DNA from: Chromatiales bacterium | GTDB taxonomy: Bacteria; Pseudomonadota; Gammaproteobacteria; Xanthomonadales; SZUA-36 | DNA: 60,454 bases | Assembly (NCBI GenBank): GCA_024640045.1 | Contig: JAHEFS010000005.1 | Span: 1-60,454, forward strand | Direction: 5' to 3' | In this document: piece after piece, positions 8,057-17,747 of the stretch | Position numbering within the stretch: the first letter of the stretch is position 1 | How the letters are laid out: the number at the start of each line of letters is the position of its first letter | Program-made: the position numbers and the translations under genes | Notes under the pieces: model-generated | The model's input: the letters and a program-made list of their open reading frames with translations, nothing else | What the model was told of the DNA's origin: nothing | Database searches by the model: none

Positions 8057-10243
8057 ATGGTCAGCAAAATCGACTCACAAGGGGGTAACACCCGCCAGTC
8101 ACTGATCGAATGGCTGGACACTTACCAGGCATCAGTCGGTGACGCGGCGGCGGTTTGCACTCCGGTGCTCGAAGGCGTGCTTGCCGGCGCGCTTGCACGC
8201 AAGGATGCCCAGGGCCAGTTGCTCGAGCTGTTGCACATCCTGCAAACCTTGTCGCCCGACCCCGGTACCGTGTGTTGTGCCATGCTGTTCGTGGCGCAGC
8301 GCAATGGTGAAGACCTGGACCAATGGACGGATCTGCCGGCCAATATCCGGCAAAGGGTGAACGACCTGCTGCGCCTGAAGCAGGTCGAGTCGGAGAACAT
8401 CGACGGGGATGCCGCCAGCAGCGCGGAAGGGCTGCGTCGGTTACTGCTGGCCCTGGTCAAGGACGTTCGCGTCGTACTGGTCGCCCTGGCCTGGCAGCTG
8501 GTCAAGCTGCGCCTGGCGCGTAATGACAGCGAAACGGCCCGTGCGCTGGCACGCGAAGCGGTCCTCATCCACGCGCCGCTCGCCAACCGCCTGGGCGTGT
8601 GGCAGTTGAAGTGGGAAATCGAAGACCTCGCCTTTCGTTATGACGAACCCGAGGCCTACCAGCGGGTCGCTCGACTGGTGGCTGAACGGCGTAGCGACCG
8701 CGAACAGTTCATCCAGAGCTTCATCCATCGGCTCGAGCAGGCCATCGGTGACGCGGGCATCAAGGGAGAGGTGCTCGGCCGACCAAAACACATTTACAGC
8801 ATCTGGAAAAAGATGCAGCGCAAGGGGCTCGACTTTCACGAGTTGTTCGACGTGCGTGCGGTTCGGGTGCTGGTCGACGATCTCCCTTCCTGTTACAGCG
8901 TGTTGGGGCTGGTACACACCTTGTGGCAACCGATACCGGGGGAGTTCGATGACTACATTACGACACCCAAGGGCAACAACTACCAGTCACTGCACACGGC
9001 CGTGGTCGGCCCTGAGGGCAAGGCAGTTGAAGTCCAGATCCGCACCCACCAGATGCACGAGCACAATGAACTGGGTGTCGCCGCGCACTGGCGGTACAAG
9101 GAAGGCGGGCCCAATGACCCGGCTTTCGACAACAAGGTCGCGGTCATGCGCCAGTTGCTGGATTCTGGCGACGAGACGCTGGATGACGAAAGCCTGCTGG
9201 AAAGCTTCCAGGCGGCGACCAGCGAGGAACGCGTCTACGCACTGACCCCGAAGGGAAAGGTCGTGGATCTCGTGCTGGGTTCTACTGTGCTGGATTTTGC
9301 CTACCACATTCACACCGAGGTGGGTCACCGTTGTCGGGGCGCGAAGATCAACGGGCGCATCGTGCCACTGACCCACCGGGTCGAGACGGGCGACCGCGTC
9401 GAGATTCTGACCGCCAAGCAGCCCCGGCCCAGTCGCGACTGGCTGAACCCGCGGCTCGGGTTTATTCGTGGCGCCCGCGCCCGCTCAAAAGTCCGCCATT
9501 GGTTCCGCCGTGAGAGCTTTGACGAAAACCTGCGCCAAGGCCGTGAAGTCGTTGAAGCCGAGCTCAAGCGTATGGGCATGGGCGTGGCGGATCTGGACGG
9601 GGTTGCCGGTCGCTTCTCGGTGAAGAACCTGGATGATGTCTACGTGGCCGTGGGTTGTGGCGACCTGACCGTCAGCCAGGTCGTACATGCCGCTGAACGG
9701 CTGGCCACATCTGCGGTGGAGCCGAAGGCCGAAGACCTGGTGACGCGCGCGCCCAAGCGCGGGCGCGGGGGTGAGGAACCGGTCGCGGACGATGTGCGCA
9801 TCGAGGGGGTGGGTAACCTGATGACCACCATGGCCCGTTGTTGCCAGCCGGTGCCGGGTGATCCAGTGGTCGGGTACGTGACCCGTGGCCGTGGGGTGAC
9901 CATTCACCGTGAAGACTGCCCCAATGCCTTGCGTTGGCAGAGAGAAGACAGTCCACGACTGCTTCAGGTCAGTTGGGGACGCGCGCCATCGGTGAATTAT
10001 CCGGTCGAGTTGCTGATCAAGGCGTTCGATCGGCGTGAGCTGATTCGCGACATATCGGCCACGTTATCGGCTTCGGACGTGAGTATCACCGATATCAGCA
10101 GCCACCTGGACCCCGAGCACGAGGAGGTATCGATCCGGTTGCACGCCCGGGTGAACAGCTACGAACAATTGAGCGAACTGCTGAGCCGACTGCGCAATGT
10201 GCGCAACGTCAGCGAAGCCAGGCGCCTGCGTGAACAGACCTGA
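8057..10243 (+). CDS. relA: GTP pyrophosphokinase RelA, synthetase with degenerate hydrolase domain
   Basis: 728 residues, cytosolic and ribosome-associated in its family. Makes (p)ppGpp from ATP and GTP/GDP during amino-acid starvation. The N-terminal HD region (about 50-200) lacks the HDxxED metal motif (the corresponding stretch reads FVAQRNGEDLD), so hydrolysis is unlikely; this is the RelA rather than SpoT pattern. The synthetase domain (about 240-350) has GRPKHIYSIWKKM, FDVRAVRV and GNNYQSLH. A TGS domain (about 391-450) follows, then a zinc-finger/CC region with paired cysteines and a C-terminal ACT domain (about 650-728). The start has a weak ribosome site. It ends one base before the convergent glycosyltransferase gene. 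Confidence 0.92.
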   Translation: MVSKIDSQGGNTRQSLIEWLDTYQASVGDAAAVCTPVLEGVLAGALARKDAQGQLLELLHILQTLSPDPGTVCCAMLFVAQRNGEDLDQWTDLPANIRQRVNDLLRLKQVESENIDGDAASSAEGLRRLLLALVKDVRVVLVALAWQLVKLRLARNDSETARALAREAVLIHAPLANRLGVWQLKWEIEDLAFRYDEPEAYQRVARLVAERRSDREQFIQSFIHRLEQAIGDAGIKGEVLGRPKHIYSIWKKMQRKGLDFHELFDVRAVRVLVDDLPSCYSVLGLVHTLWQPIPGEFDDYITTPKGNNYQSLHTAVVGPEGKAVEVQIRTHQMHEHNELGVAAHWRYKEGGPNDPAFDNKVAVMRQLLDSGDETLDDESLLESFQAATSEERVYALTPKGKVVDLVLGSTVLDFAYHIHTEVGHRCRGAKINGRIVPLTHRVETGDRVEILTAKQPRPSRDWLNPRLGFIRGARARSKVRHWFRRESFDENLRQGREVVEAELKRMGMGVADLDGVAGRFSVKNLDDVYVAVGCGDLTVSQVVHAAERLATSAVEPKAEDLVTRAPKRGRGGEEPVADDVRIEGVGNLMTTMARCCQPVPGDPVVGYVTRGRGVTIHREDCPNALRWQREDSPRLLQVSWGRAPSVNYPVELLIKAFDRRELIRDISATLSASDVSITDISSHLDPEHEEVSIRLHARVNSYEQLSELLSRLRNVRNVSEARRLREQT

Positions 10244-10244
10244 T

Positions 10245-13200
10245 TTAATCCCGGGGTTTTTCCGGCAGAGTATCCAGCAGGTTTTCGAGGCTGGCGCGCG
10301 CGGCTTCGATAGAGAAGTGCGCTTTGACGTTTTCGACTGCGGCTGCTGATACGCGATTCCACAGTGTTTCGTCCTGGTACAGGCGCACGATCTGCTCGGC
10401 GAAGGTCTCGGCCGTTTCGGCCACCAGCACTTCCCGGCCGTCCTCGGCGAACATCCCCTCCACCGCGATGGGCGTGGCCACGACGGGCTGACCATAACTC
10501 ATGCTCATGTTGACCTTGCCCTTCACGCCGGCGCCATAGCGCAGCGGCGCCACGGCCAGGCGGCAACGATCCAGCCAGGGCTCGAGTTCTTCCACGAACC
10601 CATGGAATACGACGCCATTGCCATCCAACGCCCGGATTTCATCCGTGGCCTTGCTGCCGATCAGGTGAAACTGAACGTCCGGCAGACGCTGACGGACCAG
10701 CGGCCAGATGTCGCGCACAAACCAGGTTGCGGCGTCGATATTGGGCGGATGCTGGTAGCCACCCACGAAAAACAGGTCCTTGCGTTCGTTGAATCCCGTC
10801 CGGCAGCCCGGCACCTCGTGAATGTTGGAGAGCACGTGAACTCGAGAACCGGGAGCATCTTTCGCCAGGACCTCGACCTCGACCGGACTGACGACCACGG
10901 TGACGTCGGCGGCGGCCACGATGCCGAGCTCCGAGCGACGAGTCTGTTTTGCCACCTGGCGCAGAGCGGTGCTGTCTTCCAGTTCTGCCAGGCGCTGTTC
11001 TCGCAGGTAGTGCAAATCGACGGTGTCGAAGATAAAGGGTGCTCGCGGGCAGTATCGCTTCAGCAGGGACAGGTAGTTGACGGCAATGTAGTGGCGACTG
11101 ATGAACACGTAGTCGAACTCGGAACCGCGCTCTTCGAAAAAGGCCTTCAACGGATCCAGCCAGGGCAGGTAGAGCACCTCGACGCCATCCCGCTGCAGTT
11201 GCCGGGTGTAACGCCCCGCGTGCATGCGGTTGTCGGCAAAAAACGTCACGCCGTAACCCAGGCCCCGGAAACACTGCATGAGATTGGTCAGGCGGACGCT
11301 GCCCGAATCCTGGTCGGGCTCGGGCGTGGTGGCGTCAATCACCAGCACGCGGCCTTGCAGGTGATGATCCCGCGACTGCCGGACCTGAGCCAGGTTGTCA
11401 GGGTCATTGATCGGTGGTGCCTGTTGGGCCAGTGAATCCGCCCAGCGTTCGAGGAACTTGTCCCGGTTGACCTCCTGGTACCGCTTGGTGCCGCTGGCGG
11501 TGTCCGTACCCGAAGTGATGCCCTCGTGATGGATCACGACCGCGGCCGGCTGGACCAGGACTTTCAGACCGGCCTCGCGAATTCGGAAGGCAAGGTCGGT
11601 ATCCTCGTAGTAGGCGGGTGCGTAATGGCTGTCGAATCCGCCCAGTTCGCTGAAGGTGGCGGTACGCAGCATGATGCAGGCGCCTGAGCAGTAGTCGGTC
11701 TCGCGCAGGTACTGGTACTCCGGGCGGTCCGGGTCGTCATGGCGTCCGTAGTTCCAGCCCGAGCCATCGCTGAAAACCATCCCGCCGCATTCCTGCAAGG
11801 TTCCGTCGGGGTAGACCAGTTTGGCCCCGACCAGTCCGGCATCGGGTACTTCATTGAAGGTTTCCACCAGGCGATCCAGCCAGCCATCGCTCACCTGCGT
11901 GTCGTTGTTGAGCAAGACCAGGAAAGCGCCCCTGGCCTGTTTCGCGCCGCGGTTGCAACTGCCGATGAAGCCCAGGTTCTGTTTGTTGCGCAGGTAGCGC
12001 ACGCCTGCCAAGGCCGTCATTGCGGTCTCGGTTTCGTCGGCGGAAGCATCGTCCACCACGATGACTTCAAAAGAGGTCTCACAACGGGTGGCAGCGATGC
12101 TTTCCAGGCACTGCCTGGTGTAGGCCCACTGATTGTAGGCGGGGATGACGATGCTGATCTGCGGTTCATCGGGGCAGACCAGGCTCAGCGGCCGTTCCGG
12201 CGACGGGGTTGTCAGGGCGGTCGCTATCGCGCCCGGTTCCGCGTCACGCTTCGCTGCGCCGGTCGTTGTCGAACCGCTGTGGTCGGGTCCACGGCGGGCA
12301 GGCTTGTCGCCGCCGGATCGCTCCGGCGCCAGATCCGGCTTCCTGGGTGCCGTTTCCGGAGCAACAGCGCTCTGGGCCGGCGCCTGTAGGCGTTCGATGG
12401 TGCCCCCAACACCCCGGGTGGCCAGGTAGCGAACGCCCTTCGAGGCCAGCAGCGGCCACCGCAAGGGATTGTAGATGCGTGCCTGCCACAGGGTTCGGGC
12501 ACTGCGCTTGAGCACCCTCAGCGGTCGTGTGACGCGCCAGGAGAAGCTGGCCAGGATCAGGTCCTGAAGCTCCTGCAAGCGTCGACGTTCGGCTTCGGTC
12601 GATTCGTGCAGTTGCGCCAGTTCTCGCAATTCGGAGCGGGTGGTCGCCAATTCGGAGCGGTTCTCGGCCAGGGCTTTGCCCAGCGAGCTAATTTCAGCAC
12701 CGAGACTTTCCCGTTCCTCCCGGAGCGTTTTATCGAGTGCCTGGGCCCAGGCCGTGCGTTCCGCCACGGTCTGCTCCAGTTCCGCGGCGTGCTTACGGGC
12801 CTGCTCGGCTGCGGTGTTGGCCGCTTCTGCCCAGCGGGTGCGCTCCGCTACCGTCTGTTCCAGTTCCGCGACATGCTCACGGGCCTCTTCGGCTGCAGTG
12901 TTGGCCGCTTCTGCCCAGCGGGTGCGCTCCGCTACCGTCTGTTCCAGTTCCGCGACATGCTCACGGGCCTCTTCGGCTGCAGTGTTGGCCGCTTCCGCCC
13001 AACGAAGGCGCTCTGCCAGATCCGCCTCCAGCTCAGTGGCCCGTTGCTTGGCTTTTTCGGCGTCCTGGTTGGCACGCTCAGCCCACTCTTGTCGCTCACG
13101 GGCGTTCTGTTTGGCCTGTTCCGCCCACTGCGAACGGCGCCCCAGTTCGCGCTCGATTTCGCGCTGGCGAACCCGGGCCTGCCGAAGCTGCGTCCCCCCC

Positions 13201-15209
13201 TGGGCTACCAGGTAACGGGCTGACTCGGCCTGCGCTTGAGCCAGCGAGTGGTGCTGCCCCGGTGGGCTGGCAGCGCCTAGCTCCGCCGGGCACAGCTGTT
13301 CATATGCGCGCACCATGTCCGCCATGTCGTTCGATGGCAAGCTCAGAATTGCTTCACTGATGGACCGGAGCAGTTCGGGTTTGGAAGCGATCCGGGCCAC
13401 TGTCTCGATCAGTTCCTTGGATGAGGGTTCGATCAGCCAGCCAGTGACTCCATGCTCGATGCGTTCCTCGAAGCTGCCGCGGCGGGTCGCGATCACGGGC
13501 AATCCAAGCCGCTGCAGTTCCGACAGCATGTAGCTGTAAGTTTCCGGGACGATTGAGAGCAATGCTGCCAGGTGCGGACCGATCTCACGCAACAAATCCG
13601 GCAACTCTTCGCGCCGGTACTGCAGGACGACGGAAACACCCTGGAGACCGAAGAAGTCCTCTCCGTGCTTGCCGGTGCCCAGCAGGTAGATATGTGCGTG
13701 TTCGGCCAGTCCGGGCAGTGCGTCCTTTAGCAGGGCCTTACCCTTGCCCGGCTGTATCCTGCCGGGAATGAGCAGGCGCAGTTTTTGATCGGGGCGCGGC
13801 CGGGCAGCGACAGGCTGAGTCCGGAGTAGCGGCGGCAGCCCGTGCGGCACCAGTGCAATATCCACCCCATCCCAACGCGAATCCAGTTGTCGGTAGAGAT
13901 CGATGACCGACTGGCTGGGCGCCACCAACTTGACCGGGTGCCGGGTGATGGCCTCGTAACAGGCGTCCCGGAGGACGTACCATTGGTCTGCATCGCGGTC
14001 ACCAAATTCCATCTTGCCTTGCTGGCTGCGGATGGCAGCAGGCAGATCGATGCCGTCCTTGCCCGCGTAATCATGCGGATGCACGCTCAGAAGGGGCCAA
14101 AGCGGGAAATAATCGTGGAGGACCTGCAGCGTGGGCAGTCCGGTTCGCAAGGCATCCAGGCTATGGCCCACCAACGAGGAAACCAGCACGCGCCCGACGC
14201 CAAAACGCGCAAGGACTTCCTGCAGCGCTTGCTGATATTGCCCGTTTTCGATTTCGATCGAGGCAATCGGCGGCTGCAGCCACCAACTGGCAATCGGGAA
14301 TCGCAGTTCGTTGCCGGCATAGAGCGCCAGTCTCTGTCCGTTACCCCCGCCGGTTTGCGCTTGTTCCGAGCGCAGCTGCAGGTGATCCGAAGCCTCGTCC
14401 GCGTCGATAAAAGCCTGCGTCCACAGGCTGACCCCACCTCCCCAGCTGTGGGTGATGTGCAGCGTGACCGGCTGGCTGTTTGCGCCGGGCACTTTCACGG
14501 CCGGAGCGCCGGCATCCAGCCAACCCTGCAGGTGTTCGGAGAGCGACCCCCACGCCGCCGGCCTCTTTGATTCATGCGGCTCCAGTTTCGTGCTGCTGAA
14601 GACTGCAGATCTTTCATCCGGTACGAAAAGCCATTCCGCCAGTTCGAGGCTGTCAGACACAGAGGCCGTGAAATCAGCAGGTTCCGCTCGGGAGTGGGCG
14701 AACTCCCCGGCTGCGGCTGGTGAAAGCGCCAATAAGTGGTCAGGCCAGGCGCACTGTTTGTGCAGTGCGGGTTCCGCCATGAGACGGACCGCTGTAGAGA
14801 GGTCGCTCCAGTTGGGAGGTTCCGGGCCGGTCAGGCCGGCGAAAGGGTTGCATTCCGGTGCTGCGTTACTCATGACGGTCAGGGCCCGTGGCCCCTCGGG
14901 CGCCGACAGCAGGGCTTGCAGTTCTGCCAGTTGTTCAGCGGTGGGCCGCAATCCGGCACGAATCAGAACGATGGTCTGCCCCGGAGCTTCTGCTTGCAGT
15001 TCGTTCAACAGGGGGACGATTCGTTCGAGGTTGTTTTGTGTCTGCTGCGTACCCGGCAGTGAAGCGTGGCTGAAAACTCGCAGACCCAGGGCGTGAATTC
15101 GTTCCAGCCACGGCCTGTCAATGGCCTGGGTGCCCTTGGCATGGAGATACAGGACGGGACCGTTCGGGCGTCCTGCATTTTTGCGGGTTGTTGTCTTACG
15201 CGCAGGCAT
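10245..15209 (-). CDS. Giant three-catalytic-domain glycosyltransferase with coiled-coil repeat (GT4 - coiled coil - GT2 - GT4)
   Basis: 1654 residues. After an uncharacterised N-terminal region (about 1-230), a GT4-like GT-B domain runs to about 640 (LIPGRIQPGKGK; then a SELQRLGLPVIATRRGSFEE sugar-nucleotide loop). A coiled coil follows (about 665-883) with three 28-residue repeats at about 734-817, ending in the SWRVTRPLR segment often found in polysaccharide glycosyltransferases. A GT2 GT-A domain starts near 1016 (SIVIPAYN) with a VVDDAS motif and NND near 1102. A second GT4-like domain occupies about 1290-1654. It probably builds a surface glycan at the cytoplasmic face. There is no signal peptide. 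No adjacent polysaccharide operon is present; the nearest related gene is the tandem transferase at 20840. Substrates are unknown. Confidence 0.85.
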   Translation of the reverse strand: MPARKTTTRKNAGRPNGPVLYLHAKGTQAIDRPWLERIHALGLRVFSHASLPGTQQTQNNLERIVPLLNELQAEAPGQTIVLIRAGLRPTAEQLAELQALLSAPEGPRALTVMSNAAPECNPFAGLTGPEPPNWSDLSTAVRLMAEPALHKQCAWPDHLLALSPAAAGEFAHSRAEPADFTASVSDSLELAEWLFVPDERSAVFSSTKLEPHESKRPAAWGSLSEHLQGWLDAGAPAVKVPGANSQPVTLHITHSWGGGVSLWTQAFIDADEASDHLQLRSEQAQTGGGNGQRLALYAGNELRFPIASWWLQPPIASIEIENGQYQQALQEVLARFGVGRVLVSSLVGHSLDALRTGLPTLQVLHDYFPLWPLLSVHPHDYAGKDGIDLPAAIRSQQGKMEFGDRDADQWYVLRDACYEAITRHPVKLVAPSQSVIDLYRQLDSRWDGVDIALVPHGLPPLLRTQPVAARPRPDQKLRLLIPGRIQPGKGKALLKDALPGLAEHAHIYLLGTGKHGEDFFGLQGVSVVLQYRREELPDLLREIGPHLAALLSIVPETYSYMLSELQRLGLPVIATRRGSFEERIEHGVTGWLIEPSSKELIETVARIASKPELLRSISEAILSLPSNDMADMVRAYEQLCPAELGAASPPGQHHSLAQAQAESARYLVAQGGTQLRQARVRQREIERELGRRSQWAEQAKQNARERQEWAERANQDAEKAKQRATELEADLAERLRWAEAANTAAEEAREHVAELEQTVAERTRWAEAANTAAEEAREHVAELEQTVAERTRWAEAANTAAEQARKHAAELEQTVAERTAWAQALDKTLREERESLGAEISSLGKALAENRSELATTRSELRELAQLHESTEAERRRLQELQDLILASFSWRVTRPLRVLKRSARTLWQARIYNPLRWPLLASKGVRYLATRGVGGTIERLQAPAQSAVAPETAPRKPDLAPERSGGDKPARRGPDHSGSTTTGAAKRDAEPGAIATALTTPSPERPLSLVCPDEPQISIVIPAYNQWAYTRQCLESIAATRCETSFEVIVVDDASADETETAMTALAGVRYLRNKQNLGFIGSCNRGAKQARGAFLVLLNNDTQVSDGWLDRLVETFNEVPDAGLVGAKLVYPDGTLQECGGMVFSDGSGWNYGRHDDPDRPEYQYLRETDYCSGACIMLRTATFSELGGFDSHYAPAYYEDTDLAFRIREAGLKVLVQPAAVVIHHEGITSGTDTASGTKRYQEVNRDKFLERWADSLAQQAPPINDPDNLAQVRQSRDHHLQGRVLVIDATTPEPDQDSGSVRLTNLMQCFRGLGYGVTFFADNRMHAGRYTRQLQRDGVEVLYLPWLDPLKAFFEERGSEFDYVFISRHYIAVNYLSLLKRYCPRAPFIFDTVDLHYLREQRLAELEDSTALRQVAKQTRRSELGIVAAADVTVVVSPVEVEVLAKDAPGSRVHVLSNIHEVPGCRTGFNERKDLFFVGGYQHPPNIDAATWFVRDIWPLVRQRLPDVQFHLIGSKATDEIRALDGNGVVFHGFVEELEPWLDRCRLAVAPLRYGAGVKGKVNMSMSYGQPVVATPIAVEGMFAEDGREVLVAETAETFAEQIVRLYQDETLWNRVSAAAVENVKAHFSIEAARASLENLLDTLPEKPRD
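12757..13008 (-). repeat. Three tandem 84-bp units inside the glycosyltransferase coiled coil
   Basis: Units 12757-12840, 12841-12924 and 12925-13008. The second and third are nearly identical base for base; differences are confined to the last third of the unit. The first has scattered changes. Each encodes 28 residues, a multiple of seven, so gain or loss of a unit keeps both the reading frame and the heptad register. Confidence 0.95.
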
Positions 15210-15404
15210 TAGAATGTCGGCTGGCGGTCCTTTTGAAGCTTAAGGTTGAATGCACACCGGGAACTTCGCAGGTCCGCGGAATGATCTGCTGGCGATTCGT
15301 ATCCGGCGTGTTCGGTCGCCGGGGCAGCCAGCCGGTCATTATCGTAAATCCATCGCGTGATGTCACGGCATTGCCCCGTCGTATCACTGCCAACCGGGTA
15401 TTGA

Positions 15405-17747
15405 ATGAAGAAAACCAGCAAGAAGCGCCCGGTCCGGCGCGGCCGTGCCAAACGCTCCGTACGGGTTTCCCTGTGGCGGCGCCTATGGAAAGTGGCGATG
15501 CTGGGCGCCGGATTTGCTTTGGGTCTGTCGATCCCGTGGCTCGTATGGCTTAACTTCCAGGTAACCAGTGAGTTCGAAGGTCGAAAGTGGGATTTGCCCA
15601 GCCGGGTTTATGCCCGGCCGCTGAGCCTGTACGTCGGCCGGGAAATCTCGCTGGTCGCGCTGGAGCACGAGTTGGAGATCGCGGGCTACCGGGCCGTCGA
15701 TGGCGCTGATCAGCCCGGTACATTTCACCGCTCGGTGAATGACTTCGAGATTTATCGCCGTCCCTTCAATTTCGATGACGGACCGGAGCCTGCCCTGCGT
15801 TTTCGGGCCCGCCTGTCGGGCGGCTCGGTCACTGGCCTGGTGGACGCCGGCAGTGCCGCGCCGCTGAGCCTGGTTCGTCTCGATCCAGCCGAAATCGCCT
15901 CGATTTTCCCCCTGCATGATGAAGATCGCACACTGATTGCGATCGGCGATGCGCCCGAATTATTGGTGACCGGCCTGCAGGCGGTGGAAGACCGGCAGTT
16001 CAAACGCCACGCGGGGGTCGATTTTCGGGGTATTGCACGGGCCCTGGTGGCTAACGTGCGGGCCGGCAAAGCGGTACAGGGTGGCAGCACCCTGACCCAG
16101 CAGTTGGTCAAAAATTATTACCTCAGTGACGAGCGCACCTTGCTGCGCAAGATCAATGAGGCCGGGATGGCTTTGCTGCTGGAGTGGCACTATGACAAAT
16201 CCGAGATACTGGAAGCCTATCTGAACGAGGTGTATCTCGGTCAGCAAGGCAATCATGGTATTCATGGTTTTGCACGGGCCAGTGAGTTTTACTTTGCCCA
16301 GCCCCTGCAAGAACTGAAACCGGATCAGGTCGCGCTTCTGGTTGGAATGGTTCGCGGCGCTTCCCTGTATAACCCACGGCGCAATCCTGAGCGGGCATTG
16401 GAGCGGCGCAACCGGGTGCTGGATATTTTTGCCGAGACCGGGTTGCTGACTGTGCAGGAGACTTCGCGGGCGAAGTCGCGGCCACTCGCGGTCACCCGGT
16501 CGCCAGGTTCTGGTCGCAGCCGCTTTCCGGCGTTTGTCGACCTGGTGCGCCGCCAGCTGCGGCGCGACTACCACGAGGAAGACTTGCGCAACGAGGGCTT
16601 GCGCATCTTCACCACGCTTGCGCCTTCAGACCAGGTTGCCGCCGAGGCAGCCGTAAGCCGCGAACTCCAGAAGCTGGCTGAACGCGGGTTGCCCGGCGAC
16701 TTGCAGGCCGCGCTGGTGTTGGCCGATGTTTCCAGTGGCGAAGTGCGAGCCCTGGTGGGGGACCGTGCGCCCAACCAATTCGGGTTCAACCGTGCCCTGG
16801 ATGCCCGTCGTCAAGTCGGTTCCGTGATCAAGCCGCTGGTTTACCTGGTGGCCCTGGAGCACGATTCGGACTACAACCTGATGACCTTGCTGGATGACGA
16901 GTCGATCAGCCTGCGCCAGCCCGATGGCAGTATCTGGTCGCCCAAAAACTATGATGGAAAGGTTTATGGCCAGGTCAGGTTGATTGACGCACTGACGGCT
17001 TCCCTGAACCTGGCGACGGTGCGCCTGGGGATGCGTCTTGGGGTACAGCATGTGATCACTGCCCTGGGCCAGTTGGGTGTGGAAGCTGACGTGCTGCCGG
17101 TGCCTTCCACCTTGTTGGGTGCGGTCGAATTAACCCCCATCGAGGTCGCCCAGGTGTACCAGTCACTCGCGGCAGGCGGTTACAGCGTGCCCCTGCGTGC
17201 GGTGACAGCCGTCCAGACAGCCTCCGGTGATCTCCTGCAGCGTTACGCATTGCGGTTGTTGCCGCTGGAGCGGCGCGATGCCGTTGCGGTACTCAACTAC
17301 GCATTGACACAGGTTGTGGAAACGGGCACCGCCCGGGCATTGCCCGGCCTGCTGGCCAGTCCGGTGCGGATTGCGGGGAAAACCGGTACGACCAATGAAC
17401 GAAGAGACAGCTGGTTTGTCGGATATACCCGTGACCTGTTGGCGGTCACCTGGGTGGGGCTCGATGACAACCGGCCCGCTGGCGTGACGGGCAGTAATGC
17501 CGCGATGCGCGTGTGGGCTGAACTGTTCAAAGGTCTGCCGCTCAATCCGGTCGGCCTGGACATGCCGGAAGGTGCGTACTGGACCTGGGTTGAGCCCGAT
17601 CTGAATGCATTGAGTGACCCCGTGTGCGCCGGGGCCGTACAATTGCCGTTCGTCGCCGAGTCGGAACCTTCATCGGAGTCTCCCTGCCTGGCCAGGCTGG
17701 AAAAACGGGCACAAAAGCCTTTCTGGAGAAAGTGGTTTGAACGTTAA
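15405..17747 (+). CDS. mrcB: Penicillin-binding protein 1B (bifunctional transglycosylase/transpeptidase)
   Basis: 780 residues. Polymerises lipid II into glycan strands and cross-links them. A basic cytoplasmic tail (1-28) precedes one membrane helix (about 29-50), then a UB2H-like region typical of PBP1B (about 60-150). The GT51 domain has catalytic Glu195 in EDRQF, GGSTLTQQLVKN and a conserved YLNEVYLG. The transpeptidase domain has S473-x-x-K, SLN 533-535 and K659-TG. It is somewhat shorter than E. coli PBP1B (844). It overlaps the next gene, a TPR lipoprotein, by 11 bp, which suggests translational coupling. The upstream 195 bp is a divergent intergenic region in which I see no clear promoter. 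Confidence 0.94.
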   Translation: MKKTSKKRPVRRGRAKRSVRVSLWRRLWKVAMLGAGFALGLSIPWLVWLNFQVTSEFEGRKWDLPSRVYARPLSLYVGREISLVALEHELEIAGYRAVDGADQPGTFHRSVNDFEIYRRPFNFDDGPEPALRFRARLSGGSVTGLVDAGSAAPLSLVRLDPAEIASIFPLHDEDRTLIAIGDAPELLVTGLQAVEDRQFKRHAGVDFRGIARALVANVRAGKAVQGGSTLTQQLVKNYYLSDERTLLRKINEAGMALLLEWHYDKSEILEAYLNEVYLGQQGNHGIHGFARASEFYFAQPLQELKPDQVALLVGMVRGASLYNPRRNPERALERRNRVLDIFAETGLLTVQETSRAKSRPLAVTRSPGSGRSRFPAFVDLVRRQLRRDYHEEDLRNEGLRIFTTLAPSDQVAAEAAVSRELQKLAERGLPGDLQAALVLADVSSGEVRALVGDRAPNQFGFNRALDARRQVGSVIKPLVYLVALEHDSDYNLMTLLDDESISLRQPDGSIWSPKNYDGKVYGQVRLIDALTASLNLATVRLGMRLGVQHVITALGQLGVEADVLPVPSTLLGAVELTPIEVAQVYQSLAAGGYSVPLRAVTAVQTASGDLLQRYALRLLPLERRDAVAVLNYALTQVVETGTARALPGLLASPVRIAGKTGTTNERRDSWFVGYTRDLLAVTWVGLDDNRPAGVTGSNAAMRVWAELFKGLPLNPVGLDMPEGAYWTWVEPDLNALSDPVCAGAVQLPFVAESEPSSESPCLARLEKRAQKPFWRKWFER

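Noticed and set aside
10602-11435. 277-codon plus-strand frame inside the giant glycosyltransferase
   Set aside because: Shadow of the GT4 domain on the other strand; no motif or ribosome site.
12757-13008. CRISPR-like periodic repeat
   Set aside because: Units are contiguous, 84 bp long, without spacers, and lie inside a coding frame.
15188-15553. 121-codon plus-strand frame overlapping the start of mrcB
   Set aside because: It overlaps the well-supported mrcB start in another frame and has no domain.
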